A program made the translations under genes and the position numbers. A stretch of 64,000 nt of DNA from Amblyomma americanum (Eukaryota > Arthropoda > Arachnida > Ixodida > Ixodidae), in contig NC_135505.1 in assembly GCF_052857255.1 (NCBI RefSeq), forward strand, positions 63,402,149 to 63,466,148, written 5' to 3'. Positions 43,839 to 54,961 of the stretch are shown here, in pieces. The notes under the pieces were generated by a model. The model was not told the DNA's origin. It did not search any database and worked only from the letters and a program-made list of their open reading frames with translations. Numbering within the stretch: the first letter of the stretch is position 1; every line of letters begins with the position of its first letter.

Positions 43839-44147
43839 TTAGGACCCGTAGCTGGCGTTGGTTTTATACTGGAGAAGAAAAAAAAATTAGCTGTGGTTTA
43901 GCTTTGGTTACACCTGGTGAGAAGCGAAAGTAAGCTGCGAGTCTGCGTCGCTGGTTAGAAGTAAAGCCTGAAGTTCTTTCTGCTGTTTCTTCGCCCCCTC
44001 CCCAGTAGCACTCTTCCGTCGTTTCTCGACGCGTGTGGCAGGTTTTGCTTCTGCCTTTTCGGCACGGCGTTCCCTCCTAGCCTCATTGAAACGTTGCAGC
44101 TTGGCTTTCCGGGGAGCTATCACGGCATGATGTTGTTCTTTCTCCAT
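43839..44147 (-). CDS. Candidate small basic protein, two exons
   Basis: Exon 1 (44147-43914) encodes 78 residues, MEKEQHHAVIAPRKAKLQRF onward. It is rich in Lys, Arg, Glu and Ala with a long charged helical stretch, then a short polar tail ending SHQ. CAG|GTGTAA at 43914/43913 could be a donor. A 45-nt intron with a run of T and TTCTCCAG leads to an acceptor at 43869, and exon 2 (43868-43839) adds ten codons including TAA. Without splicing the frame stops one codon later. A TATA box, a CRE and an SF-1-type site lie upstream and AATAAA downstream. I do not recognise the protein. The intron is very short for a tick, so an unspliced 79-residue product is equally possible. Confidence 0.35.
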
Positions 44148-44184
44148 CGCAAAACCGGTATCTAGCCCACCGGCTCACCGTTCG

Positions 44185-44192
44185 TATATATA
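44185..44192 (-). promoter_or_regulatory. TATA box candidate
   Basis: TATATATA lies 38-45 bp upstream of the ATG at 44147 on the minus strand. The spacing would leave a very short 5' leader. Confidence 0.4.
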
Positions 44193-44205
44193 CACAGCTC
44201 TCCTT

Positions 44206-44213
44206 TGACGTCA
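44206..44213. promoter_or_regulatory. CRE palindrome TGACGTCA
   Basis: A perfect 8-bp cAMP-response-element palindrome lies 14 bp upstream of the TATA box candidate. CREB/ATF-type bZIP factors bind this sequence, and close CRE-TATA pairs are typical of inducible promoters. Confidence 0.4.
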
Positions 44214-44362
44214 CAGAGTGTGGCTCCACCCCCGTTGTCAAGCAGAGTATCTATCTCCATGATTTAAGTGCTTGTTTACATAAATTCCTTCTGTATGACG
44301 TGACCGTCATACAGCATCGAAAGATGTCCCAGCTCTTCAACCTTTAACCTTGACATTGATTT

Positions 44363-44371
44363 TGACCTTGA
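44363..44371 (-). promoter_or_regulatory. SF-1/FTZ-F1-type nuclear receptor site
   Basis: On the minus strand TCAAGGTCA, the extended AGGTCA half-site bound by FTZ-F1/SF-1 and ERR-type monomeric receptors, is followed by AATGTCAAGGTTA, a second near match. It lies about 170 bp upstream of the TATA candidate. Confidence 0.35.
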
Positions 44372-45469
44372 CCTTGGAGAGATTTGTGGGGTGGCTGGCC
44401 CACCATCTTAGCTAGGCATATATGCTCCACCATAGCCAGCGTGACTTTGCTCTATGGTTTGACCTCTCAAGCTTTTGAAGGTCATAAACGAAGCTACACT
44501 ACCCTCTTGAAAACCTGGCGCAGTGAAGCTTTCGCTTCAAAATTCTAATGTAAAGATCTTGCTTCCAAAGTACTATTAGTTATTATGACTACAGTACTGA
44601 GAGCCAACTCAGCAATTTAATTATAAACGACACGAGTATGGTTTGTAGCTTCTTGGTTGATCAGATCACTCCTAGCGTGGTATGTAATTTATGAATGCAT
44701 GTTAAGTCCTTCCTCGTCAAATTCTTACATGGGTTTCCTGAAGGCCCAGCTAAAGTGTCCACGAACAGAGAGTTATAGCTCTTTTCTTCACTTCATGGTC
44801 TTCTCCTCCTCCACTGTCTACGCAGAGCGATAAGTGGAAATCCTTCCCGTTCTCAATATATCGCAAAATTAGATAATGCCCATGAGTAGCTATTTTTAAT
44901 GAAAAACATCAACGCCTTTGGAATAGAGCCCAGAATAAAGAGGCACGCGTGGCCTGGAATAGCGCCAAGTTCTTGCCAGCTGCATTCAGGCAACGAGAAG
45001 TATGCCACCTAGGACGCCGCGCTGTCCATTGAAGCAGGAAATGCTCACTTCAGAGACTACTTTTGTACACTTATAAATGTGTCGCGGTGAGAAATACAAC
45101 TACCACTAGACAGCGTTCTGTTTGTTTTGTTTCCTATTTTACAGCTGTATCTTGATCAGATATATTCCTCTCATCTCTCAGCACTGATGGAACCAGTGCC
45201 TTTGAAAGTTTTACAACACTAAGTTGAACGTTTATGTTACGATAGTTATCTTTTTTCTTGTCCCCTGGTAAACATTTATGTTTGTTCAAATCAGAGCATC
45301 TTTGGACGATATTTTTTGTTTCTCTCACTTACATGTATTCCTTATTCTCGGTAACCTGCTACTACTATAAAACGGGTACAGGACTTCTCAATTTCTCGTT
45401 TTGAGCGCCTTCTATTTAGTGCCTCGTCAAATATATTTTATCGGCTTATTTATTCTTGACCGATGTAAT
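44372..45469. other. No gene recognised
   Basis: Short frames and no known repeat. Confidence 0.45.
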
Positions 45470-45910
45470 CGCTTATTTTTTTTATTCGTTTATTAGTTTA
45501 TTTATTTATTTACTCATTCATTGTATATAATACATTCATTTATTGTTGTATTGACAGTTTTATTCATTTTTTATTAATTGGCTGATTTATTTTATATTTA
45601 ATTACTGGATTATCGATTGATTTATCTATTCACTGAAGTATTTTTTATTTACGCATTTGGTTACCCATTTTTTTAGTTCTTATTTTTTGATTTAGCGACA
45701 GATTTGTTAATTTATTCATTTATCGACTAAATTACTCATTTATTGACTGATTTATTTAATTATTCATTTACTGACTAAAACCTTCATTTATTGATTATGA
45801 TTTAATTTATTTCAACATTTATTTAAATAAAATTTATTTATTAATTAATTGAGCGAATGACTGATGAAGAGCCTGATATGCTAATTGATTGATTGACTGA
45901 TTGATTTCTA
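45470..45910. repeat. Degenerate TTTA/ATTG-rich low-complexity tract
   Basis: About 440 bp made mostly of TTTATT, ATTCATTTATTGA and ATTGATTGA-like units with many substitutions. It looks like an old tetranucleotide array that has drifted. Confidence 0.8.
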
Positions 45911-46402
45911 CATTCATTCGTTAATTCACCAAGCCACTCCGAATGACTGAAATGACGCCACGTGCCCTTTCCTTGAGCTTCAACGTTTTACGAATACCCA
46001 AACCTCCGCACCTTTAGCTTCAAGGAGTAATAATAGAGGGGTGAGGAGATGATCGAATAGAATCAATACCAGAGCCGCGATGTTACCAAGCGCGAATCAC
46101 GAATCAGGTAAATACACAGCCTAAGAGAACAACATTACCCTCGCAGAAAACCGGAAATTTATTAAAATTCAGTGACTACTAAGCAAAATTACATTTTTTT
46201 TTTTGTGGAATTTCTCTACGATTGCTGACGTGGCGGAACAGAACAGGGAGGACGCACTGCAAAGCGCGCCACGCAGGCGCTCCTACACAGGCTTCTCATT
46301 GGAGGAAAAACTCTGTGAATAACGTTTAGACACTCCAGATGCAAAGTTTGCAACATTAGACTGCAGTTCTGGAGAGCAAGCTGCCGGGCTATTTGGTGAT
46401 GT
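45911..46402. other. No gene recognised
   Basis: No domain-bearing frame. A T-run lies near 46195-46205. Confidence 0.45.
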
Positions 46403-46531
46403 ATGTTGTTTAGTAGGCAACGCAAAAAGAAAAACGGACGAGAGACGGAGTAGGGGAGCGCTCGTGAACGTGTTTCTCGGTCTTCTACTCCGTCGTACTT
46501 CCGCTTTTTTGCGCTTCCTACTGAACAACAT
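46403..46531. repeat. Foldback (inverted repeat) element
   Basis: The left arm starts ATGTTGTTTAGTAGG and contains GCAAAAAG and GACGGAGTAG. The right arm, read on the other strand, starts ATGTTGTTCAGTAGG and contains GCGCAAAAAAGCGG and GACGGAGTAG. The arms are about 50 bases each with a spacer of about 30. It could be a MITE-like hairpin. No target duplication was identified. Confidence 0.6.
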
Positions 46532-47153
46532 TATAATAATTGTACCACGCCTTTTTAACGCAGTGTACCACATCCCACTGAAATGGAGCTTAGACTATAG
46601 CTATTAAAAAGAGCAGTCTACACTAACCCTCGTAAGAGATATTAACTGTAAAAATCGAAAACTCCAAGAATAACAACAGTCAGCGGTTTTTGCCATGGTT
46701 TGACGGGGACCAATTGTATTCGCAAATCTACAGAAGGATACGAGAATATGTGGAAATTCCAACATTTAAAGGACCAACTTTTGGTGCCCGACATCGGTCT
46801 TGCAAAAAAGGCAATTTATAGTGTTCACGTCTCGAAGGGACATATGGGCTAGGAGGGCCTCTTTGAATAAACGATACAGACAGTCGCTCAAGGAGCAAGA
46901 GTCATATGCTAGATCTCTTCATCACGAAGCGGTTGTCACAATGTTGCGAGGCAGAGATCTGGAGGCAAAATTAAGATGTGAAATAAAATGCTGGATCGGT
47001 TGAAAGCTCCTTAGAAGGGAACACGAATAGAATTAGAAGGAAGCAAGAGTTATGGAGATTTACAGAACCAAGACAAAACATTTAAAATCTTCAAGACAAA
47101 ACAAAAGAGAAAATGCGCCGAGGAAATACGTCATGCGAAAAGCGATTGGATAT

Positions 47154-47640
47154 TGTCACGAAGTGGTGACTCAGTCGGTAAATCAGAAAGGCTGTGAAAA
47201 TGGTGACTATGCAAAACTTTATTTGGGCTGACTTGCGTCCACAATGGACTTAATCACTCGGCGGAGGCGTTGCAATAAACAAGCGCGCTCGACGCTTGTC
47301 GAACAGAATGGCCGCCGGTATCGGCGGTGCTCAATTTAAAGCTGATAGCGAACTTTCGAGATAAAACGTGCAAAGTTACCAGAACAATCTGGAACAAAGT
47401 AGCATCTGCTCCGCCTGGTTGTGATCAATCGAAATAAATCTTGTCGCGTCTTGCATTGCAAGCAAAGCTGTGAAGCGGGGTGCCGCCAGCTTCGAAGAAT
47501 GAACAAACACTGCGAATATTCGCTGCAATATTGATAGTCAATTCTATGACTCGACCATATTTTAAGTAAAGGAGAACGTAGCACATGTCCAAAAGTCAGG
47601 TGCAAAGAAAACATTTGAAAACGGGTAGGCATTGGATGGG
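47154..47640. mobile_element. Possible solo LTR or LTR fragment
   Basis: It begins TGTCACGAAGTGGTGACT and has an internal AAAACTTTATTTGGGCTGAC. The start resembles LTR termini of Gypsy elements that I associate with ticks. No internal coding region, PBS or second LTR is present and the right end is not defined. Confidence 0.3.
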
Positions 47641-47742
47641 CATATAATTGGATGGCGTCTGATTGCGGGCGAAACGTAAATTGCTGATGAAGGTCAAATC
47701 CCTTTCATTCCGCTGAGCGCAGCCGCTTTGATCAATACAAAG

Positions 47743-47744
<2 letters not shown>

Positions 47745-47812
<68 letters not shown>
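47745..47812. repeat. (TA)34 microsatellite
   Basis: Uninterrupted TA dinucleotides from 47745 to 47812. Confidence 0.97.
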
Positions 47813-47813
<1 letters not shown>

Positions 47814-47903
47814 CTACGCCGACGGCTGTCCAATCTGCTGCTCTCGTAGGTATTTATGTCTATTGTGTGCAAGAGAACCTTGAGAGTGTTCACCGGGACA
47901 GCC

Positions 47904-48057
47904 GTCCCCGTAGCTCAGTTGGTAGAGCGCCGGACGCGATATTTGGAGGCCGTGGGTTCGGATACCAACGGCGACATGGTTGTTTTTTCAACTGCTTTAT
48001 AAGTAATTTTGTTTAAGCGATAGAATAATCTAAGTATTATTATCTCCACTACACGTC
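47904..48057 (+). mobile_element. tRNA-derived SINE, family E
   Basis: The head GTCCCCGTAGCTCAGTTGG followed by TAGAGC is a perfect A-box region, and GTGGGTTCGGATACC is a near-B-box. The acceptor arms GTCCCCG and CGGCGAC almost pair. The anticodon loop CGCGATA lacks the invariant T at position 33. A non-tRNA tail with TTTTTT and CTCCACTACACG follows. These argue for a SINE rather than a working tRNA. Confidence 0.7.
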
Positions 48058-48129
48058 AAAAAAAATTAAACTCTCTTGTGCACCTTGGCTCCATTTATGG
48101 TGTTCGTCAAACGAGCCCCTCATATCGTT

Positions 48130-49555
<1,426 letters not shown>

Positions 49556-49745
49556 CTGTGCGATGTCAGTGCACGTTAAAGATCCCCAGGTGGTCAAAAT
49601 TATTCCGGAGCCGTCCACTACGGCACCTCTTCCTTCCTTTATCTTTCACTTCCTCCTTTGTGCCATCGCTTACGACGCTGTTCAGGTGTCCAACGATATA
49701 TGAGACAGATACTGCGCCATTTCGTTTGCACCAAAACCTATTAAT
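49556..49745 (+). mobile_element. SINE fragment, family A, 3' part
   Basis: TGTGCGATGTCAGTGCACGT, then AAGATCCCCAGGTGGTC and CGTCCACTACGGC, matches the bodies at 50225-50320 and (inverted) 25703-25800. The tail CCAACGATATATGAGACAG recurs at 4315. The tRNA head is absent. Confidence 0.65.
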
Positions 49746-50136
49746 ATTATTACACTCTCGCTTGAAGCGCAGTTCCAGACAAAAGATATGAAGTTAACGG
49801 GATGATATTAATCTATGGCAGAGTCGTAGTACTCATTCTTATCGGTACTGATACTTTGCACTTTGCGTACACCACTGAATAACAATGCATGCATTGAATT
49901 CCCCTCGGTTGTCCGAGCACGAATGACTAAATTACTCTGCGGAAGCAACGATGAAAAAAAATTCCGCATAATAAAGAAGAGGGGGCTTAGAAGGTAAACA
50001 TGCATGACAAAATGAGGGCTACATACCCAACCGATACTTAATTAAAAAACACGAAGCTTAAGTACACTGCTACAATTCGCCTTGTGGAAGTCAATCTGTT
50101 TTCAAAAATACCATCTAAATTGATGTTGGCATGTTA

Positions 50137-50370
50137 GGCCGCCGCGGTGGCCCAGTGGTTATGGCGCTCAGCTGCTGTCCCGAAAGACACGAGTTCGATG
50201 CAGGTCACGGCGGTAGAATTTCTGCGGAGGCACAATTTTAGAGGCCTAAGTACTGTGCGATGTCACTGAACGTAAACGATCCCCAGTTGGTCTAAATTTC
50301 CAGATCCCTTAACTACGGCCTCTCTCATAGCCTGCGTCGCTCTGAGACGTTGAGCTCTATTTAATAAAAT
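50137..50370 (+). mobile_element. tRNA-derived SINE, family A (plus copy)
   Basis: The head GGCCGCCGCGGTGGCCCAGT with an A-box-like GGCCCAGTGGTTA is followed by a degenerate B-box GAGTTCGATGC. The body carries GGAGGCACAATTTTAGAGGC, TGTGCGATGTCACTG, GATCCCCAGTTGGTC and a 3' end near ATTTAATAAAA. It is complete in outline but with a drifted B-box. Confidence 0.75.
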
Positions 50371-50581
50371 CCCTATATGTAGCACAAATGGTGGCATGCA
50401 GACGCATTGGCTGCCTGCTAATCTGATGTGATATGCCCCCATGATTTGTCTTTCTCCTCCATCTTCTCCGTGCCTAAGAAGATATCTTTTTATCGACCAG
50501 GGGTTTGCATTTAGAATCCGACAGTGAACAGCAAAATTCCCGGTTCTCCCGTCACTGACCTTACTGTTTTGTTCCCTAGGC

Positions 50582-52790
50582 CTTTAAAGGGGCACTGAGG
50601 GGAACCCTATCAAATTTTTTTTGTTAGCAATATCTCATAGTTCGGCATTTCATGGCTTTGTTGACGCTTGTCCGGGAGCGAAAGATGCATTTATTTCAAA
50701 GAAATTTGGATTCGAACTTGAAGAATTTTTTCATGCCGCTCAGATTCAAACTCGAGAACTCTAATGACGACACGGAGAACTCTTATGACGATACAGAACG
50801 GAGTGACGTGAAACGTGACGTAAACGGAGACTCCGTGATTTCTGGAGGATAGCGGTGCGTCTAGCAGCTGCCGAAATGAAAGCTACCGCCGCCGCACGTT
50901 GAAGGCATCTATCGGGGGTCGCCACCGTCGCTTCGTTTACGTTTGCACCGGCGTCTTGCCAGCGTTACGGTGGATCTCGTTCCCGCACCCGACGACGTAG
51001 TTCTCGCAAAAACTCTGGCCTGCATTTCAGCGACCTCAGCCCCACAGAGCGTGCGATGCTTTTGAGGGAGCACGGTTAGGCTAGGCGCCGGCGGGTCGTT
51101 TCCCGCTTCCTCAGTGAGCAGCCGTTGCAAACTAAATATCATAACCCTAGTGCGGGGAGTCGCGATGGGTGCGTTGCGCCCATCGGAGGCTGGCCGGGGC
51201 TTTGGGGCCAACGGATTGTGATTCCTTGAACGCAGCGGTTGCACGGCGCAGCAAGCAGTGTCGAGGTCTCCCACGGTTGCAAGGGCCAAGTTATCTATTT
51301 TCTGCCACAAAAAACAAATGGGTGCTCGACGGCGGTCGCGTTTAAACTCTGCGGGTTGAAACCAAACCGGGCGCACGACGGTTCAACGGCTTCCGCTAGA
51401 TCCAACGGGTTCACTGGATCTGGCTCTATCGCCAACTTGCATGTACGTACCTTGTGATATGTACTGTGAATGGATTAAAATAGCCGAGCTCGAAAAGAAC
51501 AGCTCCGCCGAACTGCCGCAGCTATTGAATATAACGCGCACCTCGCCGCGGAGCCAAATCAGTCTGGCCGGGCCGGCGGCGGCTGGCGCACTCGGCGCGA
51601 AATAGATACATGCTCGAATCTCCCCGCCAATGAGGTCAGAGTGCGCCGAAGCCGCCGAACGCGTCGGCGGTGAAGCGCAGTTGGAGTATAGAGGGTCTCG
51701 CTTTGACCGACTAACTTCGCCGTGCAGGGCGCACGCGCGCCTCGCCGCAGCATAAACGCGCCTTAACAGATCCTGCGCTTAGCCGCTAGCCAACGTATTC
51801 AGCTGCGGCATCCATGGGAGCCACTGAAACACCCCGCCCACTCACTAAATAAAAGAAAAGAAATCAGGTGCCGAGGTTCGGAATCGAACCAAGGCCTTCG
51901 GCGTTTCAGGCGGGAACGCTACCGCTCCACCACGACGGCTCAAGTTACAGCCGTCAATAAAGGCGCATGTAGTGAATGCACTCTTCTGATGCAGAAATCT
52001 CCGCGCTTTCGCTAGGTATATCCTGGCCTAACAGAGCTAGGCAATCAGCAATTTTTCTGAACTGCCTTGTACCTTGTCTCCCGTCCCTAATAAACAATTT
52101 CCGTTGAGTAGTTTGAAGTTGACTGGCACAGACGGGAATGTTTCGCCGGGCAAGCATGCGAATACACAAGTGCTGCCTTGTACGATCACCGACCATCGTG
52201 CCATCATAGCTTTTCATCGACCGTGGCGATCGTCTGACAAGCCTTAACAGGCTCCTTCACAGTTTAACTAGCACTTGAAGCGATACTTGGAGTTCCTCTG
52301 CTGTTCGGCGCTTGTAAATCGAAGCGCGTCAAAACCAAAACCACGGGGCACGCAAACCTCATAGACGCAAAGCGCCATAAAAAATCGAAACTCTCCTGGC
52401 CGCCTGTGGCGCCGCCAAGCATCCGTTTTCTTTGCTTCCAACATTCAGGTTGTCTTTTGCCTGCCTTCCTTGTGTGATAAAAGTGCACTATTGGTTTTAA
52501 AACAAAACTTACTTCCTTCAATATTGATCTGCGCAACCTACCTTTGTCAGCCTCAGAGATTCGAGACACTACGTAGGATGGAAAATTCCTCCAAGGTGGC
52601 GTCTCTTGTCCTATGGCGTCACTACGCTTGTACTTGCGAGATTGGCCTATGGTGGCGATACCTGTATTTTGGTTATTGCTATTTTCTACCTTAAAAGAGC
52701 TTTGTTTTCATTACGAGCGGTGTTTTTGTGATCAGGAGCTGGTATTCTATCGATACAAGCCAACTTCAATTTCTCCTCAGTGTCCCTTTA
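50582..52790. repeat. Region framed by inverted CTTTAAAGGGGCACTGAGG ends
   Basis: The left edge (50582-50600) reads CTTTAAAGGGGCACTGAGG. The right edge (52773-52790) reads, on the minus strand, TAAAGGGACACTGAGGAG. The two ends face each other in inverted orientation. Between them lie a GC-rich stretch with a 155-codon minus-strand frame of unknown nature (50909-51376) and a nested SINE (51545-51945). It could be two copies of one dispersed repeat or a single element of 2.2 kb. No target duplication was seen. Confidence 0.4.
51545..51945 (-). mobile_element. tRNA-derived SINE, family B (minus copy)
   Basis: Read on the minus strand the head AGCCGTCGTGGTGGAGCGGT has a good A-box and the B-box GGTTCGATTC lies at 51881-51890. 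The linker is TTTCTTTTATTTAGTGAGTG and the body TTTCAGTGGCTCCCATGG, then GGCTAGCGGCTAAGCGC and GCGGCGAGGCGCGCG. It matches the plus copy at 5590-5805 but keeps better internal promoter boxes. Confidence 0.75.
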
Positions 52791-54379
52791 ATATAACGCT
52801 TTCTTGCCCTATGCTCATCCTGTGGCAGCTAAATGGAATACCATAAATACGTAACCTCTGCACTGTGTGTCACGGAGTCGGTGCTTTTTTGCGCATATCA
52901 GCCTTTTCTTTTTTACCATAATCGGGCATATTTTTGATAGATTGCTGGAAGCGAAGAAAAGCATATTTATGTGCTCGGCGAGCAGAGAGAACGAACATGT
53001 ATATCTTAGCGAGCCCCTTATTCCACTACCCTTGTCTTCTCAGTAGCTTCCTCAGGAAGCCAAAACGGCACACTGATCATGAGTGCTCCAGAGCAACGTG
53101 GAGTCAATTACTACAGCCATAAATCAATGTTAGTTAAACCTCTCAAGTTCTGCATTACTGATTACAGATGTACAAATTGATGGCGTTTCCTTTCTTTTTT
53201 CATTATCTGTACAATTTTCAGGTAGTTAAAGAAATCAATAATAATCTAATTTTTACGCCTAAGTTTTAGAATAATAAAGACTGACACCAGTTATTAATTG
53301 CAGAAAGCTTAGGGTAGTCTGATCATGCAGTGAATAAATGTTGTGATACACGACGAAAATATGAGCGGAAAAAGCGCTTCGTAACAAAAAAACAATAAAC
53401 AAAATGAAGTGCGCTACCTTCTGGAGCATCTGAAAAATCTGCAGCACGCACTGAATATGACTTCGATATATGGGATTCTGTTCTGGTAAAATATTATTAA
53501 TCAAAATTGCCGCTATAGCGTTAAAGGCCCCGTGTCGCAGGAAAGCTAGCATCAGCGTCTTTAGCCGTGAGCAAATAATCAAAGAAAGAATCCCCATAGA
53601 GCAACCATGGTTTCAGTTGCGTAACCTAGGTCACTTTATATTGAGACGTCATAACAACGTGTCCACCGGAATGTGAGCAAACTTCCAACCATGTAAATGG
53701 CATTTGATGATTACTCGCGGGAGGTTCCTCGGGAAGAGCAACCTCGGTCTCAAGCCCCACCTGTGACAGTACACGCCATCGCACGACAGCGGCGCATCAC
53801 TGAACTGCTGCCCCACTGCGCTAGGGCTGGTAAGAGGACCCTCCGATATCTATGGATATAAGGCAGGGAGTAAGCAATTCCGAATATATGGCCATTAACC
53901 AATTTCCGCAGATGCATCATAACCATAACGCGAGGCTTAAGTGTTTCTACCAGTCACCTTCTTTTGGTTTTGTAATATCAGTGAAAGCTACTGCGCCCTA
54001 AGAAAACTTTGTGAACATTAGCAGTCCACTAGGTCCCGAGCCGACCTCGGCTAAGTTTTTTCTCTTGTCTCACAATCTTTTCTGCACACTGCACACTTCC
54101 GTAAATGCCGTAATAAAACATCTTTATTTGAGTGCAGCGATTGTCCACTTCTTTCTCCCCTTCTTTGCCCCTCGCAGTTTCCAGTCACCAAGAAACCGCT
54201 GCTCATTCTCGTTTCAAGATACTTTACCTCAACGCTCCGTGCATTTCTAGTCCTGAGCAGTCGTGTCTCAACAAACGCAGCACTCGAAACAGATTTCTCA
54301 TGCAGCACCACCAGCAGATTGGGTGTTCAGGACCTTAGTTAATAGAAGTGCTAAAAACGGCCATAGCCATGCGGCTCAC
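52791..54379. other. Intronic sequence, no other gene recognised
   Basis: It lies between M13 exons on the minus strand. No coding block with splice signals was recognised, although one linking exon of that gene (phase 0 to phase 1) must lie somewhere between 54379 and 38326. Confidence 0.4.
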
Positions 54380-54508
54380 CTTGCTGAGGCAGCGGAACAG
54401 GAACCCTGCTGCTTTCCCACTGGCCTTGGTGGAGTGCAGAGGAACCTTCTGGAGGAGGATGTCTTTGACGATCCGCTTGTTGAAAGCTGTGCGGTACTTG
54501 TCCAGGGC
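54380..54508 (-). CDS. M13 peptidase exon (ectodomain helices)
   Basis: A 129-nt block has a good acceptor (TTTACGGTTCAG before 54508) and a good donor (AAG|GTGAGC at 54380/54379). Both introns are phase 0. The 43 residues begin ALDKYRTAFNKRIVKDIL and end KAAGFLFRCLSK. The amphipathic helix followed by K-A-x-x-x-[FY]-x-x-C is characteristic of the neprilysin/ECE family just after the F/Y-x-C-G-x-W segment. The Cys forms one of the conserved ectodomain disulfides. It shares strand and order with the N-terminal exon about 3.8 kb away. Because that exon ends in phase 2 and this one begins in phase 0, at least one exon between them was not found. Confidence 0.7.
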
Positions 54509-54770
54509 CTGAACCGTAAAGGCACTCGACCTAGCGTAATTTCAACGAAACGTCTTTACCATGAAGGCCTCTTGCCTATAGGCATTTCTACCTGAGGCTT
54601 TTACACTCAAAACATTTACCTTGAAGGCCTTCGCCCAGGCCTTGACCGAAGCGAAGGCCTCCTAGGTTTACACAGCTGGCAGGTTGCGCACAACCCGTTG
54701 GACAGGTGCGCCGCCTGGCACAAAGCAGGCTTCTGGAACGTACGTACTACCGGGGACAAAAAGTGCTTTC

Positions 54771-54961
54771 CTCCGCGCAGCGGGAGCCGGAGCAATGGAA
54801 AACTGCATCGTAACGCCATCTACAGGCTGCATCTGGGATAGAGACAGCCAAAGGGAGCCCTTTATTTTCTACAGGCTTGTTGCTTTACTCGTTTCAATGC
54901 TTCGTGCTATAGATGGCAATACGATGCAGTTTTTCGTTTCTCCAGCTCCCTCTGCGTGGAG
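54771..54961. repeat. Foldback element with about 55-bp arms
   Basis: The left arm carries CGCAGCGGGAGCCGGAGCAA and then AACTGCATCGTAACGCCATC. The right arm, read on the other strand, carries CGCAGAGGGAGCTGGAGAAA and AACTGCATCGTATTGCCATC. The spacer is about 70 bases. The arms are about 80 percent alike by eye. Size and symmetry suggest a MITE-like hairpin or a transcribed hairpin. Target duplications were not identified. Confidence 0.7.

Noticed and set aside
47904..47976. A functional tRNA gene
   Set aside because: The acceptor stem has a mismatch, the anticodon loop lacks T33 and has no clear anticodon, and a SINE-like tail follows.
50909..51376. A 155-codon minus-strand gene
   Set aside because: Arg/Pro/Thr-rich translation of a GC-rich repeat-like segment, with no domain. 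Kept only as a note inside the repeat region.
54263..54595. A plus-strand frame of 110 codons
   Set aside because: It is antisense to the M13 exon at 54380-54508.
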